A DNA stretch of 54,050 nucleotides from Chitinispirillaceae bacterium (lineage in GTDB: Bacteria; Fibrobacterota; Chitinivibrionia; Chitinivibrionales; Chitinispirillaceae): contig JAFGIN010000180.1 of the NCBI GenBank assembly GCA_016929595.1, positions 1 through 54,050 on the forward strand. Reading direction: 5' to 3'. A program made the translations under genes and the position numbers. Shown in pieces: positions 10,079-18,793 of the stretch. Each line of letters opens with the position of its first letter. Within the stretch, counting starts at the first letter, position 1. The notes under the pieces are model-generated. The model saw only the letters and a program-made list of their open reading frames with translations, searched no databases and was not told the origin of the DNA.

Positions 10079-11053
10079 ATGAAAAAAAAGATCTTAACAG
10101 GACATGAGCTCCTTTCTCATATAGCAGCCAGCGGTGACGCTGCTGCATTTTATTCTCTTGTTTCTTCATCCCTGAAGGAATATTTTTTTAAACTACGTTC
10201 AGACGGAGAAACCGTAGAGGAAAGCTCAGAGAAAGTTTCAGAATGCGCCATCTCACTTTTTAGAAAATTCCAGCACACTGATCCGGACAACTTTGAAGAC
10301 TGGCTTGAATCTGAACTTGAAACTTTCTCAGTCCGTAAAAACAATGATAATGAAGTCGTCTTAGATAAGCAGTTATTCCTGCAGTGTGATTCAGTTCTTG
10401 CTGACACACAGATGCAACTTTTGAGAACTGCCAGCATATTGAGAAATGGATCCCGAAAACAGGGACTTTTCACATTTCCCGCTCGCCACAAAACGCTCTT
10501 CACATTAGTCGTTGTGTCTATTATAATCACCATTCTCTCATTTGTTTTATTTGGATTCTACGGGATGAAAGTAGACATGTCCTTCTCGAAAAATTACACT
10601 TTATTCAAAAAGAAGAACCCCGCCAGAGACACAACTTCAACAGCCGTCAGCATAGACAGTGTCAAAAATGCAGATTCAACAATCAGTGCACCAGTTCCGG
10701 AAACACCGCCAGTGAAAGAGTCCAAACCTGTGCCACCACCGCCCAGACCACGTCCCAGAGTAACTCATACACCACCACCTCCACCACCTCCACCACCTCC
10801 ACCGCCTCCAGCACCCGAGAATGAACTACCCGAATTGAACCAGTCTACTCAGCCGAATCCAGATCAGGTTTCGCAAACAACATCATCCCGACCAGAAAAA
10901 GTAAGCCAGCAGTCAGGGTACTCGTCTCAAAGCCAGACATCCGAAAGTGAACCTGTGTCCTCATATAATGCTTCGGGAAATTCAGTATCCACTACCCAAC
11001 AACCAACTTCTCAGCAGCAATCACTCATTTCCCAGGAGCAAACCCAACCCTGA
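10079..11053 (+). CDS. Single-pass membrane protein: sigma-region-2-like N-terminus, Pro-rich exported tail
   Basis: A 324-residue protein I cannot assign to a named family. Residues about 15-80 resemble region 2 of ECF sigma factors: a GDAAAFYSLV opening, a helical middle with acidic residues where an EDxxQ-like stretch would be, and a final F-x-x-WL. The canonical DNA-melting basic residues are not obvious. One membrane helix follows (about 140-162), then a low-complexity exported tail with a run of 13 prolines and a Ser/Gln-rich end. The layout (cytoplasmic globular domain, one helix, Pro-rich periplasmic arm) recalls TonB-like or transmembrane regulatory proteins. It lies just upstream of the polysaccharide-export operon in the same direction, with a terminator-like hairpin and two promoters between. 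The sigma likeness is by eye only. Confidence 0.55.
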   Translation: MKKKILTGHELLSHIAASGDAAAFYSLVSSSLKEYFFKLRSDGETVEESSEKVSECAISLFRKFQHTDPDNFEDWLESELETFSVRKNNDNEVVLDKQLFLQCDSVLADTQMQLLRTASILRNGSRKQGLFTFPARHKTLFTLVVVSIIITILSFVLFGFYGMKVDMSFSKNYTLFKKKNPARDTTSTAVSIDSVKNADSTISAPVPETPPVKESKPVPPPPRPRPRVTHTPPPPPPPPPPPPPAPENELPELNQSTQPNPDQVSQTTSSRPEKVSQQSGYSSQSQTSESEPVSSYNASGNSVSTTQQPTSQQQSLISQEQTQP

Positions 11054-11092
11054 AGAATATTCACGGTTTTAATTACCTGTTTAATAAACAGT

Positions 11093-11122
11093 TTGACATA
11101 CAGGCTGATTGTGATGTATATA
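11093..11122 (+). promoter_or_regulatory. Distal candidate sigma-70 promoter
   Basis: TTGACA at 11093-11098, an 18-bp spacer, then TATATA at 11117-11122. It is in the 332-bp gap between 11053 and the Wza-like gene. Transcripts from here would pass through the hairpin at 11252-11271. Confidence 0.45.
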
Positions 11123-11251
11123 TAGGATTAATTCCTGTATATTTTATATTTGTTATCATGGTTTGTTGAACTCTCAGCACGGAAAGTAAGTGTTTTAGCT
11201 ATATTTGGGGGTGAAACGAGGTATTAGATTCGAACCCGATTTGCAGAACCG

Positions 11252-11271
11252 CCTGTTGAAAACAGGTTTTT
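11252..11271 (+). terminator. Terminator-like hairpin with T-run before the export operon
   Basis: CCTGTT, a GAA loop and AACAGG are followed directly by five T residues. The stem is short (6 bp) but the layout is that of an intrinsic terminator. It lies downstream of the promoter candidate at 11093 and upstream of the one at 11293, so it could end transcription of the preceding gene or attenuate the distal promoter. Confidence 0.5.
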
Positions 11272-11292
11272 CCGGAAGGCAAAAAAGGGCTA

Positions 11293-11321
11293 TTGATAAT
11301 GATAACAGATTTTTGTATAAT
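11293..11321 (+). promoter_or_regulatory. Proximal sigma-70 promoter of the polysaccharide-export operon
   Basis: TTGATA (11293-11298), exactly 17 bp, then the consensus TATAAT (11316-11321). The predicted start near 11328 leaves a leader of about 58 nt, which contains a hairpin CTGGTTT/AAACCAG (11335-11360) just before the Wza-like gene. Confidence 0.65.
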
Positions 11322-11385
11322 ATATAACTTGTAACTGGTTTTTTTACATTGTTAAACCAGCTGAATGCAATATGAGCTAACATAT

Positions 11386-12021
11386 ATGAAATTTGTTTTG
11401 ATCTTCCTGGTATCAGCAACCATCTTCCAGATACAGGGTCAGGTTCAGGAGTATATCCTCCAGGCTGGTGATGTAATATCCATCGCAGTCGTTGAGCACC
11501 CGGAATTTTCTGGAAGGCATAAGATCCGTCCCGATGGACGGATAAATTACCCTGTCATTGGTGAAATAGACGCAGCCTCCATGACTACAGCACAGCTGGT
11601 TAAAATAATGCAGGGAAAGCTTTCCTCGTACGTTAACAATCCTGTAGTTTCAATATCCATTGAGGCTTACTACGCCAATAAAATTTTTGTAATCGGCGCG
11701 GTTTCAAGACCTGGTGAATATCAGATTTACGAACCAATAGACCTGTTAAAGGTTATTGCAATGTGTGGTGGAGTAAGTAATAGTAAGGTTAAATTATTTA
11801 AGATTATCAGAGCTGATGGTACCGTGGTAACAATTAACAGTAAGGAAATCCTTGGTGTGAACACAAGTTACGATACAAAAAAATATCTCCTTTACCCGGG
11901 GGATACTATGTTTGCTCCCCATTCATTTCAAATTCCCTGGGGCGTTGTTGCCAGTATTCTGTCTGTTCTCAATATCTCACTTAATATTCTTTTGATAACT
12001 TCTAATTTGAGCAGAAAATAA
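11386..12021 (+). CDS. Wza-like polysaccharide export protein (Poly_export + SLBB)
   Basis: A 211-residue outer-membrane export protein. From ATG 11386 it begins with a signal peptide (MKFVLIFLVSATIFQIQG), then a Poly_export domain (about 20-95: YILQAGDVISIAVVEHPEFS, IRPDGRINYPVIGEI) and one SLBB domain (about 100-170: IFVIGAVSRPGEYQIYEP). A hydrophobic helix near the C-terminus (about 182-205) could be the outer-membrane-spanning helix seen in Wza. An ATG seven codons upstream is possible but would put a polar stretch before the signal peptide. It is shorter than E. coli Wza (379) and has a single SLBB. It heads a five-gene operon whose later gene 13806 encodes the inner-membrane co-polymerase partner. 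Confidence 0.87.
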   Translation: MKFVLIFLVSATIFQIQGQVQEYILQAGDVISIAVVEHPEFSGRHKIRPDGRINYPVIGEIDAASMTTAQLVKIMQGKLSSYVNNPVVSISIEAYYANKIFVIGAVSRPGEYQIYEPIDLLKVIAMCGGVSNSKVKLFKIIRADGTVVTINSKEILGVNTSYDTKKYLLYPGDTMFAPHSFQIPWGVVASILSVLNISLNILLITSNLSRK

Positions 12022-12043
12022 CGACCGGAATCTTTTTGAAACT

Positions 12044-12958
12044 ATGGCCGACCCAATTATTATGTCAATCGGAGGGGGCAAAGGTGGTGTTGGCAAAAGT
12101 ACCATCACCGCAAATATCGGTACTGCCCTGACCCAAAAAGGCTTCTCCGTTGCGTTTGTGGATGCGGACCTGGGAGGCGCGAATCTTCATTTGTGTCTTG
12201 GTGTCAAGCGACCAAATGCCGGTTTGCAGGATTTCATGTCCGGAAGATACAAACAAATAGCGGATATTTTAATTCCTACCTGCGTGCCCAACTCAGTTTT
12301 AATAAGCGGGGCCAGCGATATCCTTGAATTGGCAAATCCAAATTTTTCACAAAAACAGAAAATAATCAAAAACCTCAAAACTATTGCCGCTGATTTTATC
12401 CTTGTTGATCTCGGTGCCGGAAGTGATTATCATGTCACCGATTTTTTTGCAGCATTTCCTTTTGGAATAATTGTCAGTGACGGACTTCCAACGTCAATTG
12501 AAAATGCTTATGGTTTCCTCAAAAATGGAATTATCAGAGGCCTTGTCAGACTTTTTCCTGGAAAAACCGGCCTTCAGGAGCTTATTAAGGGGTTTGCGGA
12601 TCCAGTCAGCAAGAGAGTTTTTTCAACAATGGATGAGATGCTCTCTTTCCTTGAAAAAGATTACCCGGGTGAAGTCACTTTAATGAAAGAATGGATCCAT
12701 GGACGAAAAACCCTGCTTGTACTGAATATGATTCGAAGCGCAGAAGATATACAGATCGGAAATCGGTTTTCTGAAATGGTAAAAAAATACCTTTCGATCA
12801 CATTGTACTATATAGGATACGTTATGTTTGCACCAGAAATTAGAACATCAATCAAAGAGCTCAAACCACTTATGCTTACAGGGGAGGATTCACATATCAG
12901 GGAGTGTTTTGAAGCAATCACACGAAATCTCCTGGTTCTTACCAGAGGTAGATACTGA
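12044..12958 (+). CDS. MinD/ParA-family P-loop ATPase
   Basis: A 304-residue cytoplasmic ATPase of the MinD/ParA/FlhG group. The deviant Walker A motif GGGKGGVGKS with its signature Lys lies at about 9-18, the A-prime strand FVDADLGGANLH near 41-52 and the Walker B-like ILVDLGAGSD near 123-132. Members use ATP-dependent dimerisation to place membrane-associated assemblies. It has about 50 residues more than MinD in the middle (about 160-225). The location, between a Wza-like gene and an ExeA-like ATPase, suggests it positions or regulates the export machine; that role is inferred. Its stop overlaps the next start by one base. The ribosome site is poor, so it may depend on coupling to the upstream gene 22 bp away. 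Confidence 0.83.
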   Translation: MADPIIMSIGGGKGGVGKSTITANIGTALTQKGFSVAFVDADLGGANLHLCLGVKRPNAGLQDFMSGRYKQIADILIPTCVPNSVLISGASDILELANPNFSQKQKIIKNLKTIAADFILVDLGAGSDYHVTDFFAAFPFGIIVSDGLPTSIENAYGFLKNGIIRGLVRLFPGKTGLQELIKGFADPVSKRVFSTMDEMLSFLEKDYPGEVTLMKEWIHGRKTLLVLNMIRSAEDIQIGNRFSEMVKKYLSITLYYIGYVMFAPEIRTSIKELKPLMLTGEDSHIRECFEAITRNLLVLTRGRY

Positions 12959-13809
12959 TGAGCTATCGCAAGTATTGGCATTTGAGAGAAAAACCCTTTG
13001 AAGAGGTATGTGATACACGCTTTTTTTTTGAGAGTGAAGATCATCGTGAGGCTCTCGACCGCTTACTTTACGTTGTCAATGATCGAAACATGAACATGGG
13101 ACTGCTGACCGGTGAAGTTGGCTCCGGAAAAACCATTACAAAAAATGTATTGATTGGCTCTCTCCCGCCGCAGAATTTTGAGGTAATCGATTTTAATAAT
13201 TCAAGCTTTGGTTTCACCGACATATTGTACGATATTGTCAAAAGAATTTCATTCAGGGACAATCGTCTGGATATACTGGACAACGAAACTCCTGAGCGTA
13301 ATGATAAATATATGCTCATGCAGATCCTCAAAAAAAAGCTGGAGACACTTCTCTACGAAGAAAAACGTCATCTTGTACTGCTCTTTGATGAAGCTCAGCA
13401 GATCGAAGATAGTGTTCTTGACGAAATAAAAAATCTCACTAACATCTCATCCGGAATTGAAAACTTCCTGACCATATTTCTTGTTGGTCAACCAGAACTG
13501 AGAGAAAAGGTTCGTTTGCTTAAACAGGTTGATCAGAGAATTTTCCTCCGTTTTCACCTTAATAACCTTGATTTTAATGGCTCAACGAAATACATTCAGC
13601 ACAGGTTACGGGTTGCAGGTCTTGAAAAAGGTACTATTTTTACCAGTTTGGGATACGAGATTATTTTCAGAGGCACCGGGGGTATCCCCCGGGAGATAAA
13701 TAGACTATGCAAACTTGCTCTTAATTATGGATTTGCGCATGAACTTAAAGAAATTTCCCGGGAAGATATTCAGGTTATCATAGATGATCTTCAGGAACAC
13801 AATCAATGA
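12958..13809 (+). CDS. ExeA/GspA-like AAA ATPase of export clusters
   Basis: A 283-residue AAA ATPase of the ExeA family. The N-terminus (MSYRKYWHLREKPFEEVCD) is the family's typical FxxxPF-type start. Walker A is GEVGSGKT (about 52-59) and Walker B is LVLLFDEAQQ (about 140-149), with a sensor-like FLVGQPELRE shortly after. ExeA drives secretin assembly in type II secretion, but homologues without the peptidoglycan-binding tail are common in exopolysaccharide and exosortase-linked clusters. This one ends without such a tail. It overlaps both neighbours (1 bp and 4 bp), so it is co-translated with the MinD-like ATPase and the Wzc-like kinase. No exosortase gene is in the window. Confidence 0.87.
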   Translation: MSYRKYWHLREKPFEEVCDTRFFFESEDHREALDRLLYVVNDRNMNMGLLTGEVGSGKTITKNVLIGSLPPQNFEVIDFNNSSFGFTDILYDIVKRISFRDNRLDILDNETPERNDKYMLMQILKKKLETLLYEEKRHLVLLFDEAQQIEDSVLDEIKNLTNISSGIENFLTIFLVGQPELREKVRLLKQVDQRIFLRFHLNNLDFNGSTKYIQHRLRVAGLEKGTIFTSLGYEIIFRGTGGIPREINRLCKLALNYGFAHELKEISREDIQVIIDDLQEHNQ

Positions 13810-16800
13810 ACAAAAGGAAATTCAGTCTTGGAGAGATCGTAAGTAAACTGAACAAGGCAGAAGATGAACATCCTGGTTCAGAGCAGCCCTTAGCTCATCC
13901 ACCTGTTCAAACTGAAAAAAAAGCAGAGCCGCAAGCTCAAACATCGCAACAAGCATCAGACAAAGAACGCCCTGCAGCTCTACCATTAGAACAAACTGAA
14001 TACGCACTCCCGAAACAACCCTCATTCGATCCGCATTCACACTCAACAAATGAAACATATCCATCAGGTAACAAATATCATCACGAGAACAGATCTGATC
14101 AAAAAACAGATAAAAACCTCTACAGACAATCTGCGCAAGCAACTGGCAGTACAGAAAACATTCAGAATATTCCTCCATTATCAGTTAGTAACCGCCCTGC
14201 GCCATTTCAATCACCTGAACTTGTTGACAAGTTCAAAAACGACGACAATGACGATGACGAAGAGGCCATTGATGTATTTAAATATATTGCCATTGTGCTT
14301 CGTCGAAGATATGTCATTATCGCAATCGCGTTACTTTCTGTGCTGTTCTCTGTCTATCGTTATACAACAAGCGATAAATATTACATAACCAAGGCACGGC
14401 TGCTTTTCAGTCCGGATCAGCAGGACCTCTCAAATGATTCCCGGCTCTTTCTCCTAAGATTTGATCGGGAAAAACAGCTTAACACACATCTTGAACTTCT
14501 TAAATCACCATCAGTACTTTCACTGGTTGCCGAAAATATGGGCAATGCAATACCCCCGACTGCAATAAGCATGGGCCTGATGATCAAACAGGGGGAAACT
14601 AATGGTGAAAAAACTGATATAGTAGAGCTCTCCTATAAAAACCGTGATCCGGATGATGCCCGAGATGTACTGAATGAACTTTGCAGAACCTATATCGATT
14701 ATCGCAGGGATGTCAATACTCAGGAGGTCAGCCGGCTTATTACGAAGCTGGAAATCCAGATAGACAAATTACAGTCAGATCTTAATGACAAAGAAAACTC
14801 TCTGAGGTTCTTTAAAGAAGAAAATAAGATGATTCAACTTTCCAGTGAATCGAACATTGCAGTATCAAAGCTCTCAGAGATGGAGATCTCCCTCCAAAAA
14901 ACAAATCTTGATATAATCGAAAGCAGAGAACGTCAGCAGGAGCTTAAATCACAGATCAGTAATCAGGAACTCAACATTGTTCAGTCAATGACTTACAGCG
15001 ATCCTTTTAAAAACAGACTTTCTGATCTTGAACTTCAACTCAACACTCTTTCGTCAGAATACAGTTCTGAACACTACAAAGTTAAGTCGATCAAGGATCA
15101 GATAGAGCGTCTTAAAGATGCAACTATCGACAGCATAAACCGTGAGGCAGCCAGCCATACGCTGGTAAAAAACCCTATCCGTCAATCACTGTTACAGGAA
15201 ATGATAAACCTGACAATCGAGATTGCGGCACTCGAAACAAAGCGGATTGCACAAGAAAAACTGATCGAACAACTCAATGGCGAATTAATCAGGCTTCCCC
15301 AGCTGGAACAACGATACATCTTTCTTCAACGGGAAACCGAATCAACGCTTCAAACACTCCGGACGCTTAAGAGTAAACACGAAGAAGCGAAAATCAGAAA
15401 AGATTCACAGGAATCGGATCTAAAAATTCTGGAAATAGCGGAGACACCGCAAGTACCAATACGCAAAGTAAAATTCACTATTATCTTCATCGGATTACTG
15501 GCGGGCATAATTATCGGAATTGCACTTGCGTTTGTTATTGAATATCTGGATCAAAGCATCAAGGATCCACACGAAGTAGAAAAATCGCTGGAATTACCCT
15601 TACTGGGTATTGTGCCTCATATCGAAGCAGACCAGGAATTATTCGAACAGATGGATTTATCAAAAAACATATTTGAACCATTCAGAGCGCTGCGCGCCAA
15701 CCTCAAGCATATCGCTTCAACCCATAAGCTCAAAACATTCATTATCTGCAGTGCAGTCAAGGGTGAAGGGAAAACCACACTTTCAGCAAATCTATCTATC
15801 ACTTTTGCGATGGATGGCAAAAAAGTTATTCTCATAGATGCGGACCTAAGACGTTCACAAATGCACACCTTGTTTAACGTTTCAAAGGAAACAGGCCTTG
15901 CTGATTATCTTCTGGGTACATCTACCGTTGATGAAATTCTTAAACCAACAAGATTCGAAAATCTTTCACTGATTACTTCGGGAGAGCGCCCTTATAACCC
16001 GGCAGAACTTCTCGGAACACCACTCTTTGATAATCTGATTCAGGAACTCAGGCAAAGAGGGGACTTCATCATATTCGACTCACCTGCGCTACTCCCTGTA
16101 AGTGATACTATCACCATGGCCCCAAAAATGGATGGATGCCTCGTGGTTGTTCGGACATTGTGGACACCTGTCAAGGCTGCACAACAGGCAAAAAATCAAT
16201 TAAAACGTGTTGGATGCAGAATCTTTGGAGGAATTCTCAACGGAGTGGTTCATTCAAAAGGATATTACCCCTACTACTACGGGTACTACGGGTATTATTC
16301 GTATAAATACACTTATGATGACGATACTCCAAAAAGTTTTTCTATCAGGGAATTAGGGTTAAACATTGAAAGAAATCTTAAAGAGTACTTGCGTTCTTTC
16401 TGGTTGGGTATTCCAAAAATTATTGCCAAAGCAGGTATTTTTCTGCGTTATTTCCTTTCAAGACCACTATTCTGGATTTTACTGATTGTTTCCGTTCTGT
16501 TATTTATTTCGCAAATGTATATTGAATCGAAACGGCCACAAATAACAGATGAGACAATTCATTACATTGGTATGGGAAGAACATCTGATAACCAGGGAAC
16601 ATCTCTGGAATACAAAGATATGGCAACTTTTTCCCGACAACAGCCAGTTGTCACTCGGGAAAAAGAAAAAATACATTTTTCGGACAGCTTAGCACTGAAA
16701 GATAGTCTGCATCTATGGCTTCAGGCAAAAGAAAGGGCAGATACAAGCAGACTGTTCCGGTTTTACCATCCGGAATTCAAACCCTCCGATGTGTCGATAA

Positions 16801-17048
16801 TTAACTGGAAGAAGTCAGCCCAGAAAAATCTGAATAAATTACAACAAAACAAGTATAACTTTTTTTTAACCTCACTTGAAGAAAAAAAGAAAGGCGATGA
16901 TTTTGTTGAAATAGAACTCAGATATAGAATGAATACTATGCGTGATACATCCGATAACAGAGTCGCCATGATCTGGAAAAAGTTCAACTCCCAGTGGAGA
17001 ATTATCAGGGAGTATCCATTTGTACGAAACGATCCGGCAAGATACTGA
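13806..17048 (+). CDS. Wzz/BY-kinase polysaccharide co-polymerase with extra C-terminal periplasmic domain
   Basis: A 1080-residue fusion. Residues 1-150 are a Pro/Gln/His-rich disordered cytoplasmic leader. A first membrane helix (about 168-187), the periplasmic Wzz domain with a long coiled coil (about 190-550) and a second helix (about 557-578) form the chain-length part. A bacterial tyrosine kinase follows (about 595-815): Walker A AVKGEGKTT (650-658), Walker A-prime VILIDADLRRS (about 673-683), Walker B FIIFDSPAL. A tyrosine cluster (12 Tyr in about 20 residues, about 819-838) is the expected autophosphorylation tail. Unusually, the protein continues with a third helix (about 889-906) and about 120 residues (960-1078) resembling an NTF2-like fold. 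The Tyr cluster is thus internal. Standard Wzc proteins are about 720 residues. The gene overlaps its upstream neighbour by 4 bp. Confidence 0.88.
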   Translation: MNKRKFSLGEIVSKLNKAEDEHPGSEQPLAHPPVQTEKKAEPQAQTSQQASDKERPAALPLEQTEYALPKQPSFDPHSHSTNETYPSGNKYHHENRSDQKTDKNLYRQSAQATGSTENIQNIPPLSVSNRPAPFQSPELVDKFKNDDNDDDEEAIDVFKYIAIVLRRRYVIIAIALLSVLFSVYRYTTSDKYYITKARLLFSPDQQDLSNDSRLFLLRFDREKQLNTHLELLKSPSVLSLVAENMGNAIPPTAISMGLMIKQGETNGEKTDIVELSYKNRDPDDARDVLNELCRTYIDYRRDVNTQEVSRLITKLEIQIDKLQSDLNDKENSLRFFKEENKMIQLSSESNIAVSKLSEMEISLQKTNLDIIESRERQQELKSQISNQELNIVQSMTYSDPFKNRLSDLELQLNTLSSEYSSEHYKVKSIKDQIERLKDATIDSINREAASHTLVKNPIRQSLLQEMINLTIEIAALETKRIAQEKLIEQLNGELIRLPQLEQRYIFLQRETESTLQTLRTLKSKHEEAKIRKDSQESDLKILEIAETPQVPIRKVKFTIIFIGLLAGIIIGIALAFVIEYLDQSIKDPHEVEKSLELPLLGIVPHIEADQELFEQMDLSKNIFEPFRALRANLKHIASTHKLKTFIICSAVKGEGKTTLSANLSITFAMDGKKVILIDADLRRSQMHTLFNVSKETGLADYLLGTSTVDEILKPTRFENLSLITSGERPYNPAELLGTPLFDNLIQELRQRGDFIIFDSPALLPVSDTITMAPKMDGCLVVVRTLWTPVKAAQQAKNQLKRVGCRIFGGILNGVVHSKGYYPYYYGYYGYYSYKYTYDDDTPKSFSIRELGLNIERNLKEYLRSFWLGIPKIIAKAGIFLRYFLSRPLFWILLIVSVLLFISQMYIESKRPQITDETIHYIGMGRTSDNQGTSLEYKDMATFSRQQPVVTREKEKIHFSDSLALKDSLHLWLQAKERADTSRLFRFYHPEFKPSDVSIINWKKSAQKNLNKLQQNKYNFFLTSLEEKKKGDDFVEIELRYRMNTMRDTSDNRVAMIWKKFNSQWRIIREYPFVRNDPARY

Positions 17049-17061
17049 ACAGGAATTTTCT

Positions 17062-18642
17062 ATGAAGCACAAGAAAAACGGGTTTAGATTATTGAAGAAT
17101 ATGCTTTATATTCTTATTGCAGGTGTTATCGCTCTGCAAGTTTACACGCTTTATCGCACACATCACACTCCAAAACAATCAAACACACTCGATAGTATCC
17201 AGATTCATGTGAGTGGTAACGTGCGAAATCCGGGTGTATATAGAGCATTGAAAGGTACAACGCACTATGAAATTCTCAAAGTTGCCGGTATCAGACCGAC
17301 ATCAGATTTGTCTGCATTACGACTGTTTAATCAGGTTACCGACAGTGCCAATCTGGAAGTTGGTACCCGCGATGCTGTTAAAGTTGATCTGAAACCTGTT
17401 ACCGCACGACTGGAATTCTTTTTTGGCGAACTCAGTGTGATTGCCGGAGATGGTCGATCATTACCTCAACACAGCGGTTTGACGATCAACCAAGGTGACC
17501 GTATAATCACTGAAGAGGCATCTCAGGCAGAAATATCTATTGGGAACTACACCCGGATAGATCTTGACAAATTCACGGAACTGGTGTTTGATAAAATCGG
17601 GGCTATGGAGAATGAGCAAAACGTTGTGGAACTTTATCAGAAAAACGGAGGCATCTGGTATAAAGCTGTTTATGAAAAAAGTAGTGATCTCCTTAAAATA
17701 GTCACCCAGAACACATCATTTACCGTTGGTGGTTCCGGCGCTGATTTCTTTATTGACATTCAACCAGATCAGACAACAGTGAATCTTTCAGATGGACTTG
17801 TTCTTGTCGAGAAAATAGATGGTTCTGAAGCTATAAATCTTATTACCGGACAAACGGTTACGATTTATAATGATGGAAGGCCATTCCAGATCACAAAGCT
17901 CCTTTCAGAGTTCAATACCAATGATATTTTTTCACAATTATCAAAAGAAAAAATAAATTATCTCAGCAAATATATGCCGCTTAACATTCTGCTCTGTGCA
18001 CCACCGGCAGTATTCTATGTTTTAAATGTTAACTACCAGAATTCAACTTTTAATACAACACAGATTCCTTCCCAGACACTAATCGGAACATTCGCACAGG
18101 ACATTGAATCTCTTGCACAGGCATACCTCTATGGCGGTCCTGTATTTGTCAGTACATTTGTTGAACGTATTCTCAACCTCAAAATTCATAAATACATGGT
18201 AATCGACAAAAGCAGTCTGATACGAATCGCTAACGCAATGGGTGGGATGAATACTGTCATCAATGATAATGCTGCCGCCGAACTTAACATTACTCGTGGA
18301 ACTCACAAATTGATGGGTAATCAACTGCTCACCTTTCTTACTCCAGCAGCAGGTTTTGAAGAGAGTAGAATACGGCAGGCCAGCCTTATAAGAAACCTCT
18401 ATGAAGATTTACGTAAGAAGAGTTTTATTCCAACCCTGCTTTTAGCTGAACAACTGCTCACTAACACTGAATCCAATTTTATCCCATCCGATATCATGGA
18501 GCAATATAACAAATTTATAAATAAAACAAACTGGTCATTCAAAGAGCATGCGTTCCCTGCAACTGCAGTTAAACTCAATCACAGCACTTATTATGAACCA
18601 GATCTGATAAAGTCAAAAATTCTATTCGCTGAAGATCAGTAA
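17062..18642 (+). CDS. SLBB-FecR-LCP triple-domain membrane-anchored protein
   Basis: A 526-residue protein from ATG 17062, chosen for its AGGA site; an upstream ATG at 17020 would overlap the kinase gene by 29 bp. After an N-terminal anchor helix (about 10-30), three domains can be seen: an SLBB-like domain (about 46-115, IQIHVSGNVRNPGVYR), a FecR-like domain (about 118-290, FFGELSVIAGDG to VNLSDGLVLVE) and a C-terminal region resembling LytR-CpsA-Psr (about 306-460, with LNILL, YGGPVFVSTFVERILNLKIHKYMVID and AMGGM). LCP enzymes attach polymers to the cell wall. Here the usual RSDT is absent, PRDT reads PSQT and the late YxRxR stretch is missing, so catalysis is doubtful. It is the last gene of the export operon and may dock or hold the exported polymer. 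Confidence 0.75.
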   Translation: MKHKKNGFRLLKNMLYILIAGVIALQVYTLYRTHHTPKQSNTLDSIQIHVSGNVRNPGVYRALKGTTHYEILKVAGIRPTSDLSALRLFNQVTDSANLEVGTRDAVKVDLKPVTARLEFFFGELSVIAGDGRSLPQHSGLTINQGDRIITEEASQAEISIGNYTRIDLDKFTELVFDKIGAMENEQNVVELYQKNGGIWYKAVYEKSSDLLKIVTQNTSFTVGGSGADFFIDIQPDQTTVNLSDGLVLVEKIDGSEAINLITGQTVTIYNDGRPFQITKLLSEFNTNDIFSQLSKEKINYLSKYMPLNILLCAPPAVFYVLNVNYQNSTFNTTQIPSQTLIGTFAQDIESLAQAYLYGGPVFVSTFVERILNLKIHKYMVIDKSSLIRIANAMGGMNTVINDNAAAELNITRGTHKLMGNQLLTFLTPAAGFEESRIRQASLIRNLYEDLRKKSFIPTLLLAEQLLTNTESNFIPSDIMEQYNKFINKTNWSFKEHAFPATAVKLNHSTYYEPDLIKSKILFAEDQ

Positions 18643-18793
18643 GTTGAATTTTTATGCATCAAAGGAAAACTGATAGAAATGATAATGCATGTGATTAAAA
18701 GGGGCTGAGCCTTTCAAATACAGTTGTTCTCTCCTCACGTTCGCATTTTCTTAAAAACTTCATTTGAAAATATCAGTTTAGTATATTTAAATG

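Noticed and set aside
11228-11240. GATTCGAACCCG resembles a tRNA T-loop read on the minus strand
   Set aside because: The flanking bases cannot form the 5-bp T-stem, and no acceptor or anticodon arm is present nearby.
11130-11250. Cyclic-di-GMP riboswitch in the export-operon leader
   Set aside because: Neither the GEMM-I nor the class II conserved core was found.
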